Part shown: piece after piece, positions 25,511-37,499 of the stretch | Layout of the letters: each line of letters opens with the position of its first letter | How positions within the stretch are numbered: the stretch's first letter is position 1 | DNA from: Tiliqua scincoides | Taxonomy: Eukaryota; Chordata; Lepidosauria; Squamata; Scincidae | Length of the DNA: 64,000 bases | Reading direction: 5' to 3' | Assembly: GCF_035046505.1 (NCBI RefSeq) | Contig: NC_089822.1 | Location: 102,928,659-102,992,658, forward strand | Notes under the pieces: generated by a model | What the model saw: the letters and a program-made list of their open reading frames with translations, nothing else | Told to the model about the DNA's origin: nothing | The model's database searches: none | Position numbers and translations under genes: made by a program

Positions 25511-26917
25511 CTCTGGATGGTGGTACTGGGGACAGGAGAGAGAGAGAGAGAGAGAGGGTGTGCTCATAGGGCATAGAACTGTGTGGGAGCCCAATATTCT
25601 GCTCTGCTAAGAAAGTCTGCCCCTTAGTTCTCAGTATGTCTCTCCAGGCTGCTGTTGGTCAGTGAAGGCACTTTGTACATTCTCAGATGAGCATTTATTT
25701 ATTAAATAACATTACACCATATGCTTCTTTAAAGAAAGGGCTGTTCTGGCCTTGGGTGTTGTATCTGTTAAATGCACGCACACTCTAAAAATATACATTA
25801 TAAAGGAGCATGGATAGGAGAGGGAGTGGGTAGCGTTAAACGGGCATGGTTAGAACAGGACGGATGGGGCCAACTGCACCCGTAAAAAATATTGTTCTAT
25901 TTCTAGTTACATTATTTTCACAGGAAGATGCCCCCTCCCCAATCACACACTTTGGAGGAAGTGGAGTTAAATTCCATTTGCCTGCTCCAAGGCAGAAATT
26001 GCAGGGAAGATCTTTGGCTGCAGCCTGAAGTGTGCTGCCGGCCATCTTTCCATGAACCAAGCTTGCGCCTGAATGTCACATTTGTTATCTTCACTCCAGC
26101 TTCTGTGGTGGACGGTGCTGCTGCATTTGGGTGACTTGGCCTGCCTGCCTGCCCTTCCCATAACAGGACCCCTGTCTGTGTGTCCCTCTTTCTCCACCAG
26201 TCCTCCCCCACTTCTTTCAATGGGTTTCACTCTCAATTATTCCTTGCTTGCTTCCCAGGTACAGAGGCTCCGATTGGGTTACATTACATTCTCCTCCATT
26301 CTTGCAAGGGCTCAGGGCCCTCTCTTGGCCTCCGCACTAGTTCTCTCCCTTTGTGCCGTTGCCTGGTAACTGGAAAAAAAGTGGGGGGGGGGAGATAGAA
26401 CAGGCTCCAGGAGGGAAAGATGGAGAGAGGCAAAGGGGGGGAGTGGAGGGAGAGAGCAATTGAAGTGTGTGCGGTTTGTGTAATCCTTCAGGCAAGGCTC
26501 TGCATGTTGATTAGTTCCAGGCCGGCAAAAGCAAAGACCAGGCATGGAGCTCTGACCTGCTTCAGTGGAAAGAGTTGCAAGAGCAGGCGCTGGGGGTGGA
26601 GGGGGAAGACTTGGGAGCCATGGGCACAATCAGGCCGGCAGTGGTGTGGGCGCTGCTTCAGTAGGGGGCACTCTCTCCCCTGCAGAGCCCTGCTGGCGCC
26701 AGCTCACCCCACAGTAAGGCATTGGCCTTGGACAGAATGTGGTTAGGGCTGGTTCACATTCACATATGCACTTACACACATTGGAATCTGGAACAAAATT
26801 ATGGGGGCTCCAGCTAGCCTATATTGCTGTTCCGGGGTTGTGACAGGGAAGGGTTTTGGGTAAATTGCACCACCTTCCCCCATCACCACCTTCCAGAAAC
26901 CTCATAAGGTGTTAAAC
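25511..26917. other. Intergenic stretch; GA tract; no gene recognised
   Basis: A GA tract lies at 25541-25557. From 26040 to 26740 the sequence is GC-richer and carries overlapping chance frames on both strands with no known motif. Confidence 0.35.
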
Positions 26918-27215
26918 TGGGGATGTTAAACTCCTTTCATACAGAGGGCAGAAGTTAGCATTCATGGCGCCTGCTGAGGGCCAGAAGTGACATCATTAAG
27001 CAGAAAGTGACATCATTAAGCAGATGTTGGCCAGGAATAAGCACTTTGTTCTCACGTAAAAACACATTAGCTGCAAATGACAGAAGAAAAAATGTGCAAA
27101 TCTTCAAGATATGAGAGTGCCCAATTATCAAGCTGGGAAAGCCCAAATAACAGCGGCAGAGAAATTGCTTCTAGGGGCCACACTCAACTTACAGGCATTA
27201 TATTTGACACCCCTG
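26918..27215. repeat. hAT-like MITE, CAGGGGTGTCAAAC type
   Basis: Left end TGGGGATGTTAAACTCC, right end ATTTGACACCCCTG, flanked by TGTTAAAC and TGTTAGAC (7 of 8). It contains two direct copies of AAGTGACATCATTAAGCAGA. Older relative of the element at 51269. Confidence 0.75.
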
Positions 27216-27295
27216 TGTTAGACTTTATCCCTCTGAAGGATTCAGGTTAAGTACTAGCTGGCAGCCCCAAACCTGTAATACTGTACAGCCGTGTG

Positions 27296-27622
27296 CCACT
27301 TAACAACCTTCCCCTTAAGGACTGACCGCATATATGATGTGGTCAAAGCATAACAAAGAGGCAGTCAGGTCTCCCACAGCCTGCAGCAGAGTGTCTGTTT
27401 GCACAACAAAGAGGCTCTTAATGCAAAGAAGAGACAATGTAGCCTATGCATTGTAACCTCCAGTAGCCTATCCAGTAGTGTATGCAGCCAGTGAATGTCT
27501 GGCAGGGAGTGTCTGTTTACACAACAAAGACACTAGACTGGGCTGGATGTTCTTTTAAGGACCTAATCGCATAACAGTGGGTATCAGAGAAGGTATCCCA
27601 TTTGTTAAGTGGTGCACACCTG
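27296..27622. repeat. DNA transposon remnant with TA flanks
   Basis: Ends CAGCCGTGTGCCACTTAAC and GTTAAGTGGTGCACACCTG are inverted copies with TA on both sides. It also holds two direct copies of a block with AGTGTCTGTTT and CACAACAAAGA. A related element sits at 60072. Confidence 0.65.
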
Positions 27623-27977
27623 TATAGGCAGGTTTCTGGAGAGTAAGAAAAGGGAAAAGGTGCTATTTTCCTTTTTTTCCTGAACCCTCTCCACTAGTAG
27701 AGGGAGGAGATTTTAAAAATCATGGCATGCTACTCTCTCACCCCTATATGGTCAACCAAGCCAATTCTAAGCCTTCTGCATTTTCCTTTTCTTCCCCAAC
27801 AGACATCCTCAGCATTCTGAGATCTGGAAGCTACTGACTGATTGCAGTGCTTGTTGTTGGCTGTTACCCAACACTGGCTCAGTATGAGAGGAAATCATGG
27901 ATAATTTGTTGTTTTAAAAAGTATGTTTTCTATACAGTTTACCAAAGGCGATATACATAGTTTGTTTACAAAAGCGT

Positions 27978-28436
27978 ATGGCCCAATTCTCCCTGCTGGC
28001 TACATTGGCGGAATGTGCATTCTGCCAACAAGGGCAACAAGGCCACCAGTGCAATGACTGGTGGCTGCATGTGCAGACTGGCAGAAAAGCTACCGTCTGC
28101 TGGCTCTGGTGAGTGGTGCTGGGGGTATGAGAAATGGGGAGGGGGAAGTAGGGAAGAAGAGGAACTGGGGGACAGGGAAGAGGCGGTGGGTGAGTGAGAC
28201 AGCAACACTGGATACTAGATCTTATCCTGCATTTTGCAAACCTCTCTGCCCCTTTTCTGTCCTCAGACATAGAAAATAGGTGGTGAATGTCCAAGGAGAT
28301 CCATTGGCAGCCCTAGGGCTGAAATTATTTTTACTTACCCTCTGTTTGCTTTCGGGTCTTCCCCCATCATAGAATGCAGCATGCACTTTTTGGCGCAGTT
28401 GCATCAATGCTGGTGGCAGGGGATAGGATTGGGCTT
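27978..28436. repeat. GC-rich MITE, CAATCCTA-type ends
   Basis: Begins GGCCCAATTCTCCCTGC and ends GGGGATAGGATTGGGC. No transposase. It is followed immediately by two further inverted-repeat elements. Confidence 0.6.
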
Positions 28437-28440
28437 GTTA

Positions 28441-28530
28441 CAGCACAATCCTATGCAGGTCTACTCAGAAGTAAGCCCTATTGTGTTAAGTTGGGTTTGC
28501 TCCAGGAAAGCGTGCATAGGATTGCAGCCA
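28441..28530. repeat. 90-bp palindromic element, TGCAATCCTA ends
   Basis: Starts GCACAATCCTATGCAGG and ends GTGCATAGGATTGCAGCC. Inner motifs TACTCAGAAGTAAGCCC and its mirror are typical of the short element that forms the array at 36789. Confidence 0.7.
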
Positions 28531-28972
28531 GGCAACTCAGTCCTATGCTGCATGGAGCACGGGGCTGCTGCGGTGCCAGAAATGGCTGCCAAGGCATCCT
28601 GAGTACAACCGGGCAGCTGCCAGTGGCTCCTTGGGGGAAGGGGACTTTTGTCCCCTTCCCCTGGGTAAGGTAAGCAGCCTCGCAATGGGGCTACTTCATT
28701 CTGAGGCAACCCTTGGGCCACCAGCCCTACGTGGAGGCTCTGGATAAAGAGAAGCAGAGCTCCTCGGGTCCCACCTCCCTCCTGCCCCACTCCCTCCCCC
28801 ACACACCTCCTCCCTGCCCTCTCCCTGCCCTCCCTTCACCCTGGAACACCTCCTCCCTGCCTCCCCACCTACCTCTCCGCCACCCAGTGGTCCAGGGCAG
28901 ACCAGCACTGAGGGCCATGAATGTGCTTGTTTGTGACACTCCCCGCAGTGTGAGCTCAGGATTGGGCTCTGA
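28531..28972. repeat. GC-rich MITE, long form
   Basis: Begins near AACTCAGTCCTATGCTGC and ends CTCAGGATTGGGCTC. The C-rich centre and the diverged inner motif near 28917 (ATGAATGTGCTTGTTTGTGAC) group it with the elements at 7341 and 54057. Confidence 0.55.
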
Positions 28973-30781
28973 GTCATTTGTCTGTGTGAGAATGTCCAAG
29001 CAATCGGCACATGTTAAAGCAACTAGTTCTGCCGCTTCAAGAAAGGATTTGGGGGATGGTGGGTAGAGGTTGCAAGCATCCTTTCCCAAATAGCCTGCTG
29101 CCAATTCCCTTGCTACAGCATCCACTTTTGCCTCTGCAGTTGGCCAAATTAAACTACTTGGGGGAAAGGTAGGAGGTAGGTAGGAGGCCTAGGAGCCTCC
29201 AGCTGTTAAGCCCTGAGATGCAGGAACAGTTGATGTTGCAATGTGAGCAGGGCTACAATCCTCAGCCTACTTATCACTGAACTGAAAGTCCACTGAACTG
29301 ATACTGTGTTCTTCTTCTTCATTCTCAGTGGGACTTACTCCTGCACAAAATGCTTAGGCTTCTGCTGTAAGACTGCAATCCTATGCACATGTGATTGGGA
29401 GTAAAGCACCACTGAAAGTGGGACTTAGTAACTGATGCATTGAATCAGGTTGCATATGTGTGAGCAACAAGGAATTGGGACGTTTCCTGCTGATCTCACA
29501 AGACAAGTTAGACAAAAGACCGATCTTGTGACTTACCTAATTTTAGTATTCCAAACCGACTTTGTGAACACAGTGTTCAAATGCAATAATTTCGCACATG
29601 TGCAATGTGAGTTTAGATCAGTGTAGTCCAGAATTTTGCAATCTGGATTTCATTACTTCACAGTTTGTACATTTCTTCAGATATTTCAGAAAGTAGGATT
29701 TCAGTCACAAAGTATGTGATTGGTCAAAAACACATTGTAAAGCATTGTAATTACTAATACCACATATTGTGAAAGTGGAGTAGTTGACAAAGCGTTGGCC
29801 TGGCTAACAGTGCAACCTGATTCATCTCTACTCAGTTCTGTTGAGTTCAATGGGACTTACTCCCAGGTAAGTGTGTAGAGAATTGCAACCTTAGGCAGGA
29901 AATCTCAACTTCTATTCTGTGTAAAATAGAGATATTAAAAATCTATCTCCCAATCTATCTTGCTGAAAACTGGAAGTGATGGTTTGCAGCCCCCAGAAGG
30001 CCTTCTGAGGGCCGGGGAAACCATGCGAATGCCACCCCTAGGCATCTGTTGCCCTGGACCATGTGACCCTCTGGACCCCCTGCCAGGTACACCACTGCAG
30101 TTTAGTACAATACCAATCACCAAGGAGATTCTAGCCCAGATAGGAAAGTGCTTTTAGTCATCCAAGCATTTTCTCCTAAACAACAGCAGATGCTACCACT
30201 GCTATTAATTAAGGGCTTCAGTACTTGGCATGGAAACATATTAGACTGGCATTAAGAATGCTAAAGGTATATTCATTGTATTAAAATTACAGGCAAAACC
30301 ATCATGCATTATGAAGTTATAAAATGGAAATAAAGTTTTTCCAAATATCCGCATCTTACTATAAAACATGTCTGAATATACAGTTGTTGTATGACTGAAT
30401 CAAAAGTAGTCGATTCATTTAAGCTACTGTACATTATGCACAATACTGTCACAATTTTCATGTTTGTGTGTGTGTGTAAAGAGAATTAATTAATGTGGCA
30501 AATACTCTGAGGCTGATTATTTAATCTTCACCTAAGAGCATGTGCTGGAGGCCCATAGCCCTCAAAAAGCCTCACAGGCCACAGTCAGTTTGAAAATTTA
30601 GAATTATATGTTTAATCAGCCAGGGATGGAAGGGGGAGGGCCTGACCCATTTGTGACATCAAGCCCAGTCAGTGGTGGTCAGGCAGGTGGGCTTGATGCA
30701 TAGGGGCATGCATGGGAGCATGGAGGAAGCTGTGAGAGGGAGAGAGAGAAGGTAGCCTCAGTGGAGGAGAAGAGGCAGTGC

Positions 30782-30820
<39 letters not shown>

Positions 30821-31621
30821 GGTGACCATGGAAGGCCTTGTATATGTGTATGCAGATGGGGCCCAAAGATCTCCAGTGCCCCCTGAAAGGCCCAATGCAA
30901 CCTGGCTCTTTACCTGTACAGAATGACAATGTAGGTTGAAGCAGCAAAATTCTGGACTGTATACTTCCGTATTGCTGTGTGGGGTCGTATTTTTGCATGT
31001 TCACCCATGCAGAAACCTTTTGTGAACCAGCACATTTAAAATACCTATCCTTAATGTTCTGTATGTCTACATGTAGAATGCCTCATATGTGGGGAGAGGA
31101 ACATTAAAGCACAAGACCCTTATAGGTTCATTCTGAAGTGGTACAGTTCAAAATTCTACCAACTCAATCTATGGTACTTTCCCATTCTTGTGACATGTAG
31201 AGAAGTTCTAATCTTTTGGAGGGGCAGCTTAAGGCCTGAATACTATATATGTTGTGAATAAGGCGGTAGGATCTTGAGCTTACAGAATGGGCTGTTTTAT
31301 TTCAGACCTAGGATGAGGAATGCCATTTCTTTACCACGGAAAAAATAAATAAATTCAAAAACCCCTATAAATAAAAATGTGGAAGAAGGATTTTAGCTCA
31401 GTCTGCCCACCGCTGCGCTAATTTTTAATTTGCAGAGGGTTTTGTGTGTGTTTTTTAACATAAAGGACCATTAAAAAAGGTAATCTTTCACTTGCAGTTA
31501 GAATGAGCTGTACCTCTTTCATCCTCCCATTCTGCTGCTTGTGCAAATCCAGCTTAACTGCAGAGCAGAGGTGACATCTATTCCTCAGTACTGTACCTGG
31601 TTTTACCTGAAGTGATTAGAG
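28973..31621. other. Intergenic stretch; GA microsatellite; small repeat fragments
   Basis: Fragments of the TGCAATCCTA element lie near 29250-29400 and 29808-29890. A GA tract runs from 30785 to 30818. No gene was recognised. Confidence 0.4.
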
Positions 31622-31890
31622 CAGTGTTTCTCAAACTGTGGGTTGGGACCCACTAGGTGGGTCGCAAGCCCATTTCAGGTGGTCCCCATTCATTTCAATA
31701 TTTTATTTTTAATATATTAGACTGCTATGTGACTGCATTTAGGGAAATGTTACAGATCTGTACTTTTAATAGGTTACTGTGTATATACTTTTAAAAATAA
31801 TGGTCACTCCTGAGTAAGTATGGGTAGGATTCCAGCGTAGGATTGTTAAAAATTTTCCTGCTTGATGATGTCACTTCATGGGCCTGAGTG
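31622..31890. repeat. hAT-like MITE, truncated
   Basis: Starts CAGTGTTTCTCAAACTG and then reads GGGACCCACTAGGTGGGTCG, the mirror of the right end of the complete copy at 32978. The far end is missing or eroded. Confidence 0.7.
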
Positions 31891-32077
31891 GGTTAGAAGA
31901 ATTGTCATCTAAAGTGCAGCCTTATTACATTTATGGTTTTTCCTTCTATATGTATACAATATACAGAATGTTGTATGATATATAAAAACAATTTCATTAT
32001 TGGGCATGTGCTAGTGTGCATTTTTCTCCAAGGTTCTTTGGACTAAAGGTCCAAGAAATTTTTAATCTTCTCTTTTC

Positions 32078-32392
32078 TGCACTGGACCCACTTTTTAGAA
32101 TGAAAATCTGTCAGGACCTATCGGAAGTGATGTCATCAAGCAGGATAATTTTTACCAATCTTAGGCTACAATCCTACTCACACTTACCCAGGAGTAAGTC
32201 CCATTTACTATCATAGTTAAAAGTATATACATAATTTGTTAAAAGTACAGGTCTGTAACATTTTTCCAAATGCAGTCGCATACCATGGTAGCATCAAGTC
32301 TAATATATTAAAATAATGAAATGAATGGGGACCCACCTGAAATTGGCTTGCACCCACCTAGTGCATCATGACCCACAGTTTGAAAAACACTA
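32078..32392. repeat. hAT-like MITE, left end lost
   Basis: Same family and orientation as 32978: contains AATCTGTCAGGACC, AAGTGATGTCATCAAGCAGG and the right end CACAGTTTGAAAAACACTAG. Confidence 0.7.
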
Positions 32393-32977
32393 GTTTAAAA
32401 CATCTCACAATTTTCCTTTAGCCACTGAGTTGCTGCCACTCTCTCTTTTGTCATGTTTCACTTGGAGAGGTTGTGTCTGCTTCTCCATTCCTTTCTCTGA
32501 GTTTTTCCAGGCCATCTCTCTCTCTCTCTCTCTCTGCACCACAAACATTATTAAACAATAAATAAATACTGTATGTTCATTTGTTGTGTGAGATCTGGAC
32601 ACCTTCCCTCCAAATGTGCTTTCATCTTGGGGAAAGCTGCATTTTCCCAACACAAAACTTGCAAGTGTTCTGTCCTTGGAAACATGCCCCCAGCAACAGA
32701 TAGCACCTGTGGTTTTTTATTTCTCATGAGCACCAGGTAGAAAGTGATTGAACATTCAGTAAATGAACATGAATAGGATACCTATTGGACATCATCTGCA
32801 GCGTCACTAGTAAGGAGTGACATGACATCTGATGTCCATGACTGTGCAATTCAAGACTTTTTTAGTTTGCTTATTACTGTTTTGTAGAGTTGAGTACTCT
32901 AACTCTTCCACCTATACCAGCCTGTGTAGAAGTGTTCACCTCACCAAGTGACAGAATAGCAAACCAATCCCCTACAG

Positions 32978-33339
32978 CAGTGGTTCTCAAACTTTTAGCA
33001 CTGGGACTCACCTCGTAGAATGAGAATCTGTCAGGACCCACAGGAAGTGATGTCATGACCAGAAGTGACATCATCAAGCAGGACAATTTTTAACAATTCT
33101 AGGCTGCAATCCTACCAACATGTACCCAGGACTAAGCCCCATTGGCTGTCATTGTTAAAAGCATACACAGAGTAGCCTGTTAAAAGTACAGATGTGTAAC
33201 ATTTCCCCAAATGCAGCCACATACCATAGTAGCATGAAGTCTAATATATTAAAAATAAAATATCGAAATGAATGGGACCCACCTGAAACTGGTTCATGAC
33301 CCACCTAGTGGGTCCCAACCCACCATTTGAGAAACACTG
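32978..33339. repeat. Complete hAT-like MITE with perfect 8-bp duplication
   Basis: The 362-bp element has the ends CAGTGGTTCTCAAACT and CATTTGAGAAACACTG and CCCTACAG directly on both sides. The ends match the Charlie-type hAT terminus. Its middle (33103-33200) resembles the short TGCAATCCTA element, which suggests that one was carried inside the other. Two fragments of the same family lie within 1.4 kb upstream. Confidence 0.85.
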
Positions 33340-33925
33340 CCCTACAGCACTTCCCCAACCCTTCATAAACCTTCTGCTTTGTAGAAATGGGTATTTTTTT
33401 TCACCTTACAAAGTCCTTTGTAGGCTGTGCACTTTCTCTGCCAGTATTGATATGCATATTTAGCCTGTTTGTTTTAAAGTGTGCTATAGCTCTCCATGGG
33501 CAGCAAGCTACTGTTGCCCTTGCAGCAAGGTTATTCACCCATCAAACACACACCATCAGACACAGCACTGGATCAGGGTTTGCACAAGAATAGCACTAAC
33601 AATAAAATCAGGATTGAGTGAATGAGTGTGTGATTTTCATTATTTTAACTGGATTTTGTACACTAATCTGTGAGGAGCATAAAATTCCATTAAATACAGC
33701 TAATCAGAAAAATCTTCTAAGGAAGACACAACTCCCTCACTCCAGAACCAGGGCCGGCCTAAGATTTTCTGTTGCCTGAGGTGGCATGTTGTGCTGCTTC
33801 CCTTACCTGATGATGTGCCAGCCTCTACTCCTTTCACTCTCCAATGTTCTAGTTCAGCACTCTCCTCCCCTCAATATTTCCTCTTCTGTCTGTCTCCATC
33901 TTCCTTTTCCAGAGAGTGGAAGGAG

Positions 33926-33946
33926 CAGCAGCAGCAGCAGCAGCAG
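33926..33946. repeat. CAG microsatellite, seven pure units
   Basis: Seven uninterrupted CAG triplets in intergenic DNA, about 4 kb before the ATN1 promoter region. Chance open frames run through it, but there is no sign of an exon. Confidence 0.85.
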
Positions 33947-34394
33947 TGGAGGCAAGTTGGCATACAAGCAATAGGTACATGCATGCTACCAACCTGCCAC
34001 CTGAGGTGACTGATTTAAGTTGGCCTCATGGATGGGCCAGCCTTGTCCCAACCTTTTGGACAACAGGATCCGACATAGGGGAGCAACTGTGTTTCCTCCT
34101 AGGCCCGTTTTTGCAATTGTCATGCCTTTTCAATCACGTGTGTCTGTGTCTATTCACAGTGTCACAAGCAGCAGTGTCTATTCACTTGTATGCAGAAGAG
34201 AAAAAGGAGACCTTTAAGGGGGAATAGACATTTCCTTCCCACCAGAGGGCCTGTTGTCCCAAGGAGAGTCCAAATGGAGGGTAGTTGTGTTCCTCCACTC
34301 TGTTTTCCTGACTGCTGAACCTTCCCTTCAGGTTCCATTCACTTACTTGGAACTGAGAAAGAGGCTGCTACTGTGAAAACTGTTATGCCCTGAA

Positions 34395-35110
34395 ATGGTG
34401 ATGTTGCTAGGGGGTGTGGTGGTGCAGACAGCACCGGGCGATGCATTCAGGCAGGGCCTATGAGAGGAATTTTATCAGGGGGTACAAAGTTTCTTCTGGG
34501 CCCCTTCCCAAAGTGGGAGGGGCACAATGGGGGCAGCAGAACGGGGGGGGCAAAATAGGATAAGGGGAGGGTGCTGACAGCCACAATAGTCTTTGAAGCC
34601 CAGGTCTACTAGCCTTCTTGATGCAGCGCCCATCAGCAAGTTCAGGTGAGATAGGAAAATGTCAGATCCCAGGAACTTTCTGGGCCCCCTCCTTTGGCTC
34701 CTGGGCCCCCTTTCTGACCTTGGACCTGGGTACAAATTACCCCCTTTACCCCCCTCTCCTAGGCCCTGCATTCAGGGGAGGGGGATGTCACCACTACTGC
34801 CAAAATTGTGAAAATCTTGGTATTTTTGAATAAGACCATGTTATCATCATTCAGTGTGTAATTTAATGCAGAATGCAATGAAACAACCCACAGTGACATC
34901 TCTCTATTTTATCAAAAGTTATAACCAAAGAAAAGGAAACTACAATTGCCTTATGTAACAAAAATATTTCTTTGGTCACTTATTGGTCACTCAAAACTGA
35001 CCAATAAGACGGATTGTTCCAAGAGCCAATGAGGTGTTATTATGACAGCAGGGAACCAATAAGGTGTTAATATGAGTCATCTTTCATCTCCATGTATCAG
35101 AGCCAATACT
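34395..35110. repeat. Unclassified repeat, first of two copies
   Basis: Contains AATTGTGAAAATCTTGGTA, AATGCAGAATGCAATGAAAC and GAGCCAATGAGGTGTTATTA, all repeated with small changes at 41195-41480. The left part begins GTTGCTAGGGGGTGTGG, close to the GTGGCATAGCTA-type hAT ends. Confidence 0.55.
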
Positions 35111-36788
35111 AGAATTCTTATTCAGTTGTGTGATCAAGTTGGCCACTGGCTTTTTGTTGGTTTCTGATTTTTTGGGTGACCTATACTGCTCTACAAACAA
35201 ACAAACAAACAAATAAGTGGGGGTGACAGCAACCCTAGTGACGCTACTGTATTTAGGCTGTGCATACCATATGTAATTTATTCTGTTGGTCTGGTACAGC
35301 AGGAGGTCCATCACAGGGCTGATGCAGTGAGCTCTCATATGCAAGCCCTAGTGATGCTTCTGCCCAGAAAGCATAATTAATTTTCATGCAGGATGGCAAA
35401 ACAGGTTGAGCCAACTCTGTCGTTTTCATGACATCTTTTGAGTTTTTATCAAAGAGTACTGTAGCATCTTAAAGATGACCCTATTTATTTCAACAAACGT
35501 TTTCCTGAACTTCTGTCTTGTTCATCACACTCGTAAAGCAAAACCCCTAAATGGGTAGGTATATAGATGTACATAGAGCCAGAGCCTGACTATGGCTGGA
35601 TGAAGTGCAGTCTGCGACCATTATTATGCTGAGTACAGTGGCGTCATAAAAGCAATGACATGGTCACAGACAAACTTTACTGCTTCCATCCCATAATTCT
35701 TTGACCTCACCTTTCACGACTTTCACTTTTCGAAACCCCTTTCCTGTTTCTTTAGCCCCTGGGGTGCATGCATGTGTGTGTCTGAGAATATCCACTCCCT
35801 GCAACTGATAGTGCTCTGTGTGTGTGTGTGTGGTGTGTGTATATACCTGCTGTCTGGGAAGATTCATTCCATGTATCTGATAAAGTGCTGGTGTCCATGC
35901 AACTTTATGCTGAAATAAATGCGCCAGTCTGTTTTTGCTGCATGCAACAGTCTAACATAGGGACTCCACTGGAAGTTGGCACCTCTAATGCAATTCCCCA
36001 AAGGGGTTGCATTTTTTCCCCCCAGGACAGATTCAACTTGCCTGAATGCCTGTGGCACTTTGGGCAATTGGCTAGCCTCAGATCCTCCTGAAACCCTGCA
36101 TCCTGTCTTAGCTCAGTGCATCCATCCATCCATCCTTGAGAAAGTCTGCTGGCCACCTCTTTCGTGCCAGCCATCCTAACTCCAGAGGCGCCTGTCTGCC
36201 TGCTCCATTCGCCTTCCTCTCGTTTCCAGAAGCGGAGAGATGCGGGAATCCAGTTCCTGCGGGATCCGATCCGTCTCTTCCTTGGTTTTTTCTCCTCTTC
36301 GACTCTGTTGCTCCTGAGTCTTGCCTTGCCAAAAAAAGCTCCAGGCATCTCCCATTCCTTTGTACTGGGGATTGAGAGGGGAGGAGAAATCGCAGGAAAG
36401 CTGGGAAAAGGAGGGGAAGGGGGGAGTGGAGGGCCAGGGGCTTTGGGGCAGGGGAGGGAGCCAGGACCTCCACTCCAACCACAGCCATTTCTGCGAAGCT
36501 CTGGCTCGATGCAGACAAGAGGGATGCGCTCCCCCATTTTGTCGTTTTCTCTCCCTTGAAAACAGCCAGTCTAGTGTTATCTCAGACATTTTCAGGGTTC
36601 CGGGGGTCTCCCTTTAAACCCCCCTCCCAGATTCGTGCCGGGGTGGGGGGGGGGAGGGAAAGAGAAGGTGTAGGGCGGAAGCCGCGTGCAGACAGTCCCA
36701 GTCCTGTCCAGGTACACTTGGAAGTCAACTCCATGGAGTCCTCCCTGGGATGTGCTTGCCAGGGAGGGTGCCGCAGATCCGGCTTGAG
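35111..36788. other. Intergenic stretch, GC content rising towards ATN1
   Basis: A CAAA tract at 35195-35217, a GT tract at 35816-35840 and an ATCC tract at 36120-36134. From about 36130 to 36780 the sequence is GC-rich and apparently unique, and may be an upstream part of the ATN1 promoter region. Overlapping long frames on both strands there have no recognisable domain. Confidence 0.4.
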
Positions 36789-37249
36789 GGCTGCGATCCT
36801 ATCCACACTTTCCTGGGAGTAAGCCCAGTTGACTGTAATAGGACTTACTTCTGAGTGGACAGGCACAGGATTGGGTTCTAAGGCTGCAATCCTGCCCACA
36901 CTTTCCTGGGAGTAAGCCCCATCGACTAGGGGACTTACTTCTGAGTAGACATGCACAGGATTGGGTTCTAAGGCTGCAAGTTAGCCACACTTTCCTGGGA
37001 GTAAACCCCATTGACTACAATGGGGCTTACTTCAGAGTAGACATACACAGGCTTGGGTTCTAAGGCTGCAATCCTATCCACACGTTCTTGGGAGTAAGCC
37101 CTATTGACTATAATGGGACTTACTTCAGAGTAGACATGCACAGGCTTGGCTTCTAAGGCTGCAATCCTCTCCACACTTTCCTGGGTGTAAACCCCATGGA
37201 ATCTAATGGGACTTCTGAGTAGACATAGGCAGAGGGGATCGGGCTGTGA
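36789..37249. repeat. Tandem array of five 90-93 bp palindromic MITE units
   Basis: Units begin with GGCTGC at 36789, 36882, 36972, 37064 and 37157. Each contains CACACTTTCCTGGGAGTAA (with changes), a CCATTGACTATAATGGG-like centre, ACTTACTTC and GAGTAGACATGCACAGG. Single copies elsewhere in the window show that the unit is normally dispersed, so this is a satellite-like expansion. It ends about 10 bp before the CpG-rich ATN1 region. Confidence 0.88.
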
Positions 37250-37467
37250 CACACCCACAGGCTCCTGCACAGCCCGCAGCACCCAAAGCCCTGCTGCGTC
37301 CTGGCTGGGGCTGAACGTAACGTCAGCTCTTGGTGGAGGCGAAGGCCCAAAAGGGCCCCCCGCCTCTCCCTGTGCCCCCCCACCTTGGATCTTTTCCTCC
37401 CGCGATTCTTCCCTTGGTGCTTCCCTCTCCTACACAAATCCCCCCCCCCCCGCTATTCCTTTCCACG

Positions 37468-37475
37468 TTATATAA
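37468..37475 (+). promoter_or_regulatory. TATA-like box
   Basis: TTATATAA sits inside GC-rich DNA about 500 bp before the exon 1 donor. It could set a start near 37500. It may also be chance. Confidence 0.3.
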
Positions 37476-37499
37476 CCTGCGCCTGGACGCCCCTGCCCT

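Noticed and set aside
33926-33946. The CAG tract as the ATN1 disease-type repeat
   Set aside because: It is intergenic, about 4 kb before the ATN1 promoter region; the true position of the glutamine tract is in exon 5 at 58034.
35905-36537. A 210-codon minus-strand frame
   Set aside because: It lies in GC-rich DNA where all frames stay open, overlaps equally long frames on the other strand, and has no recognisable domain or splice context.
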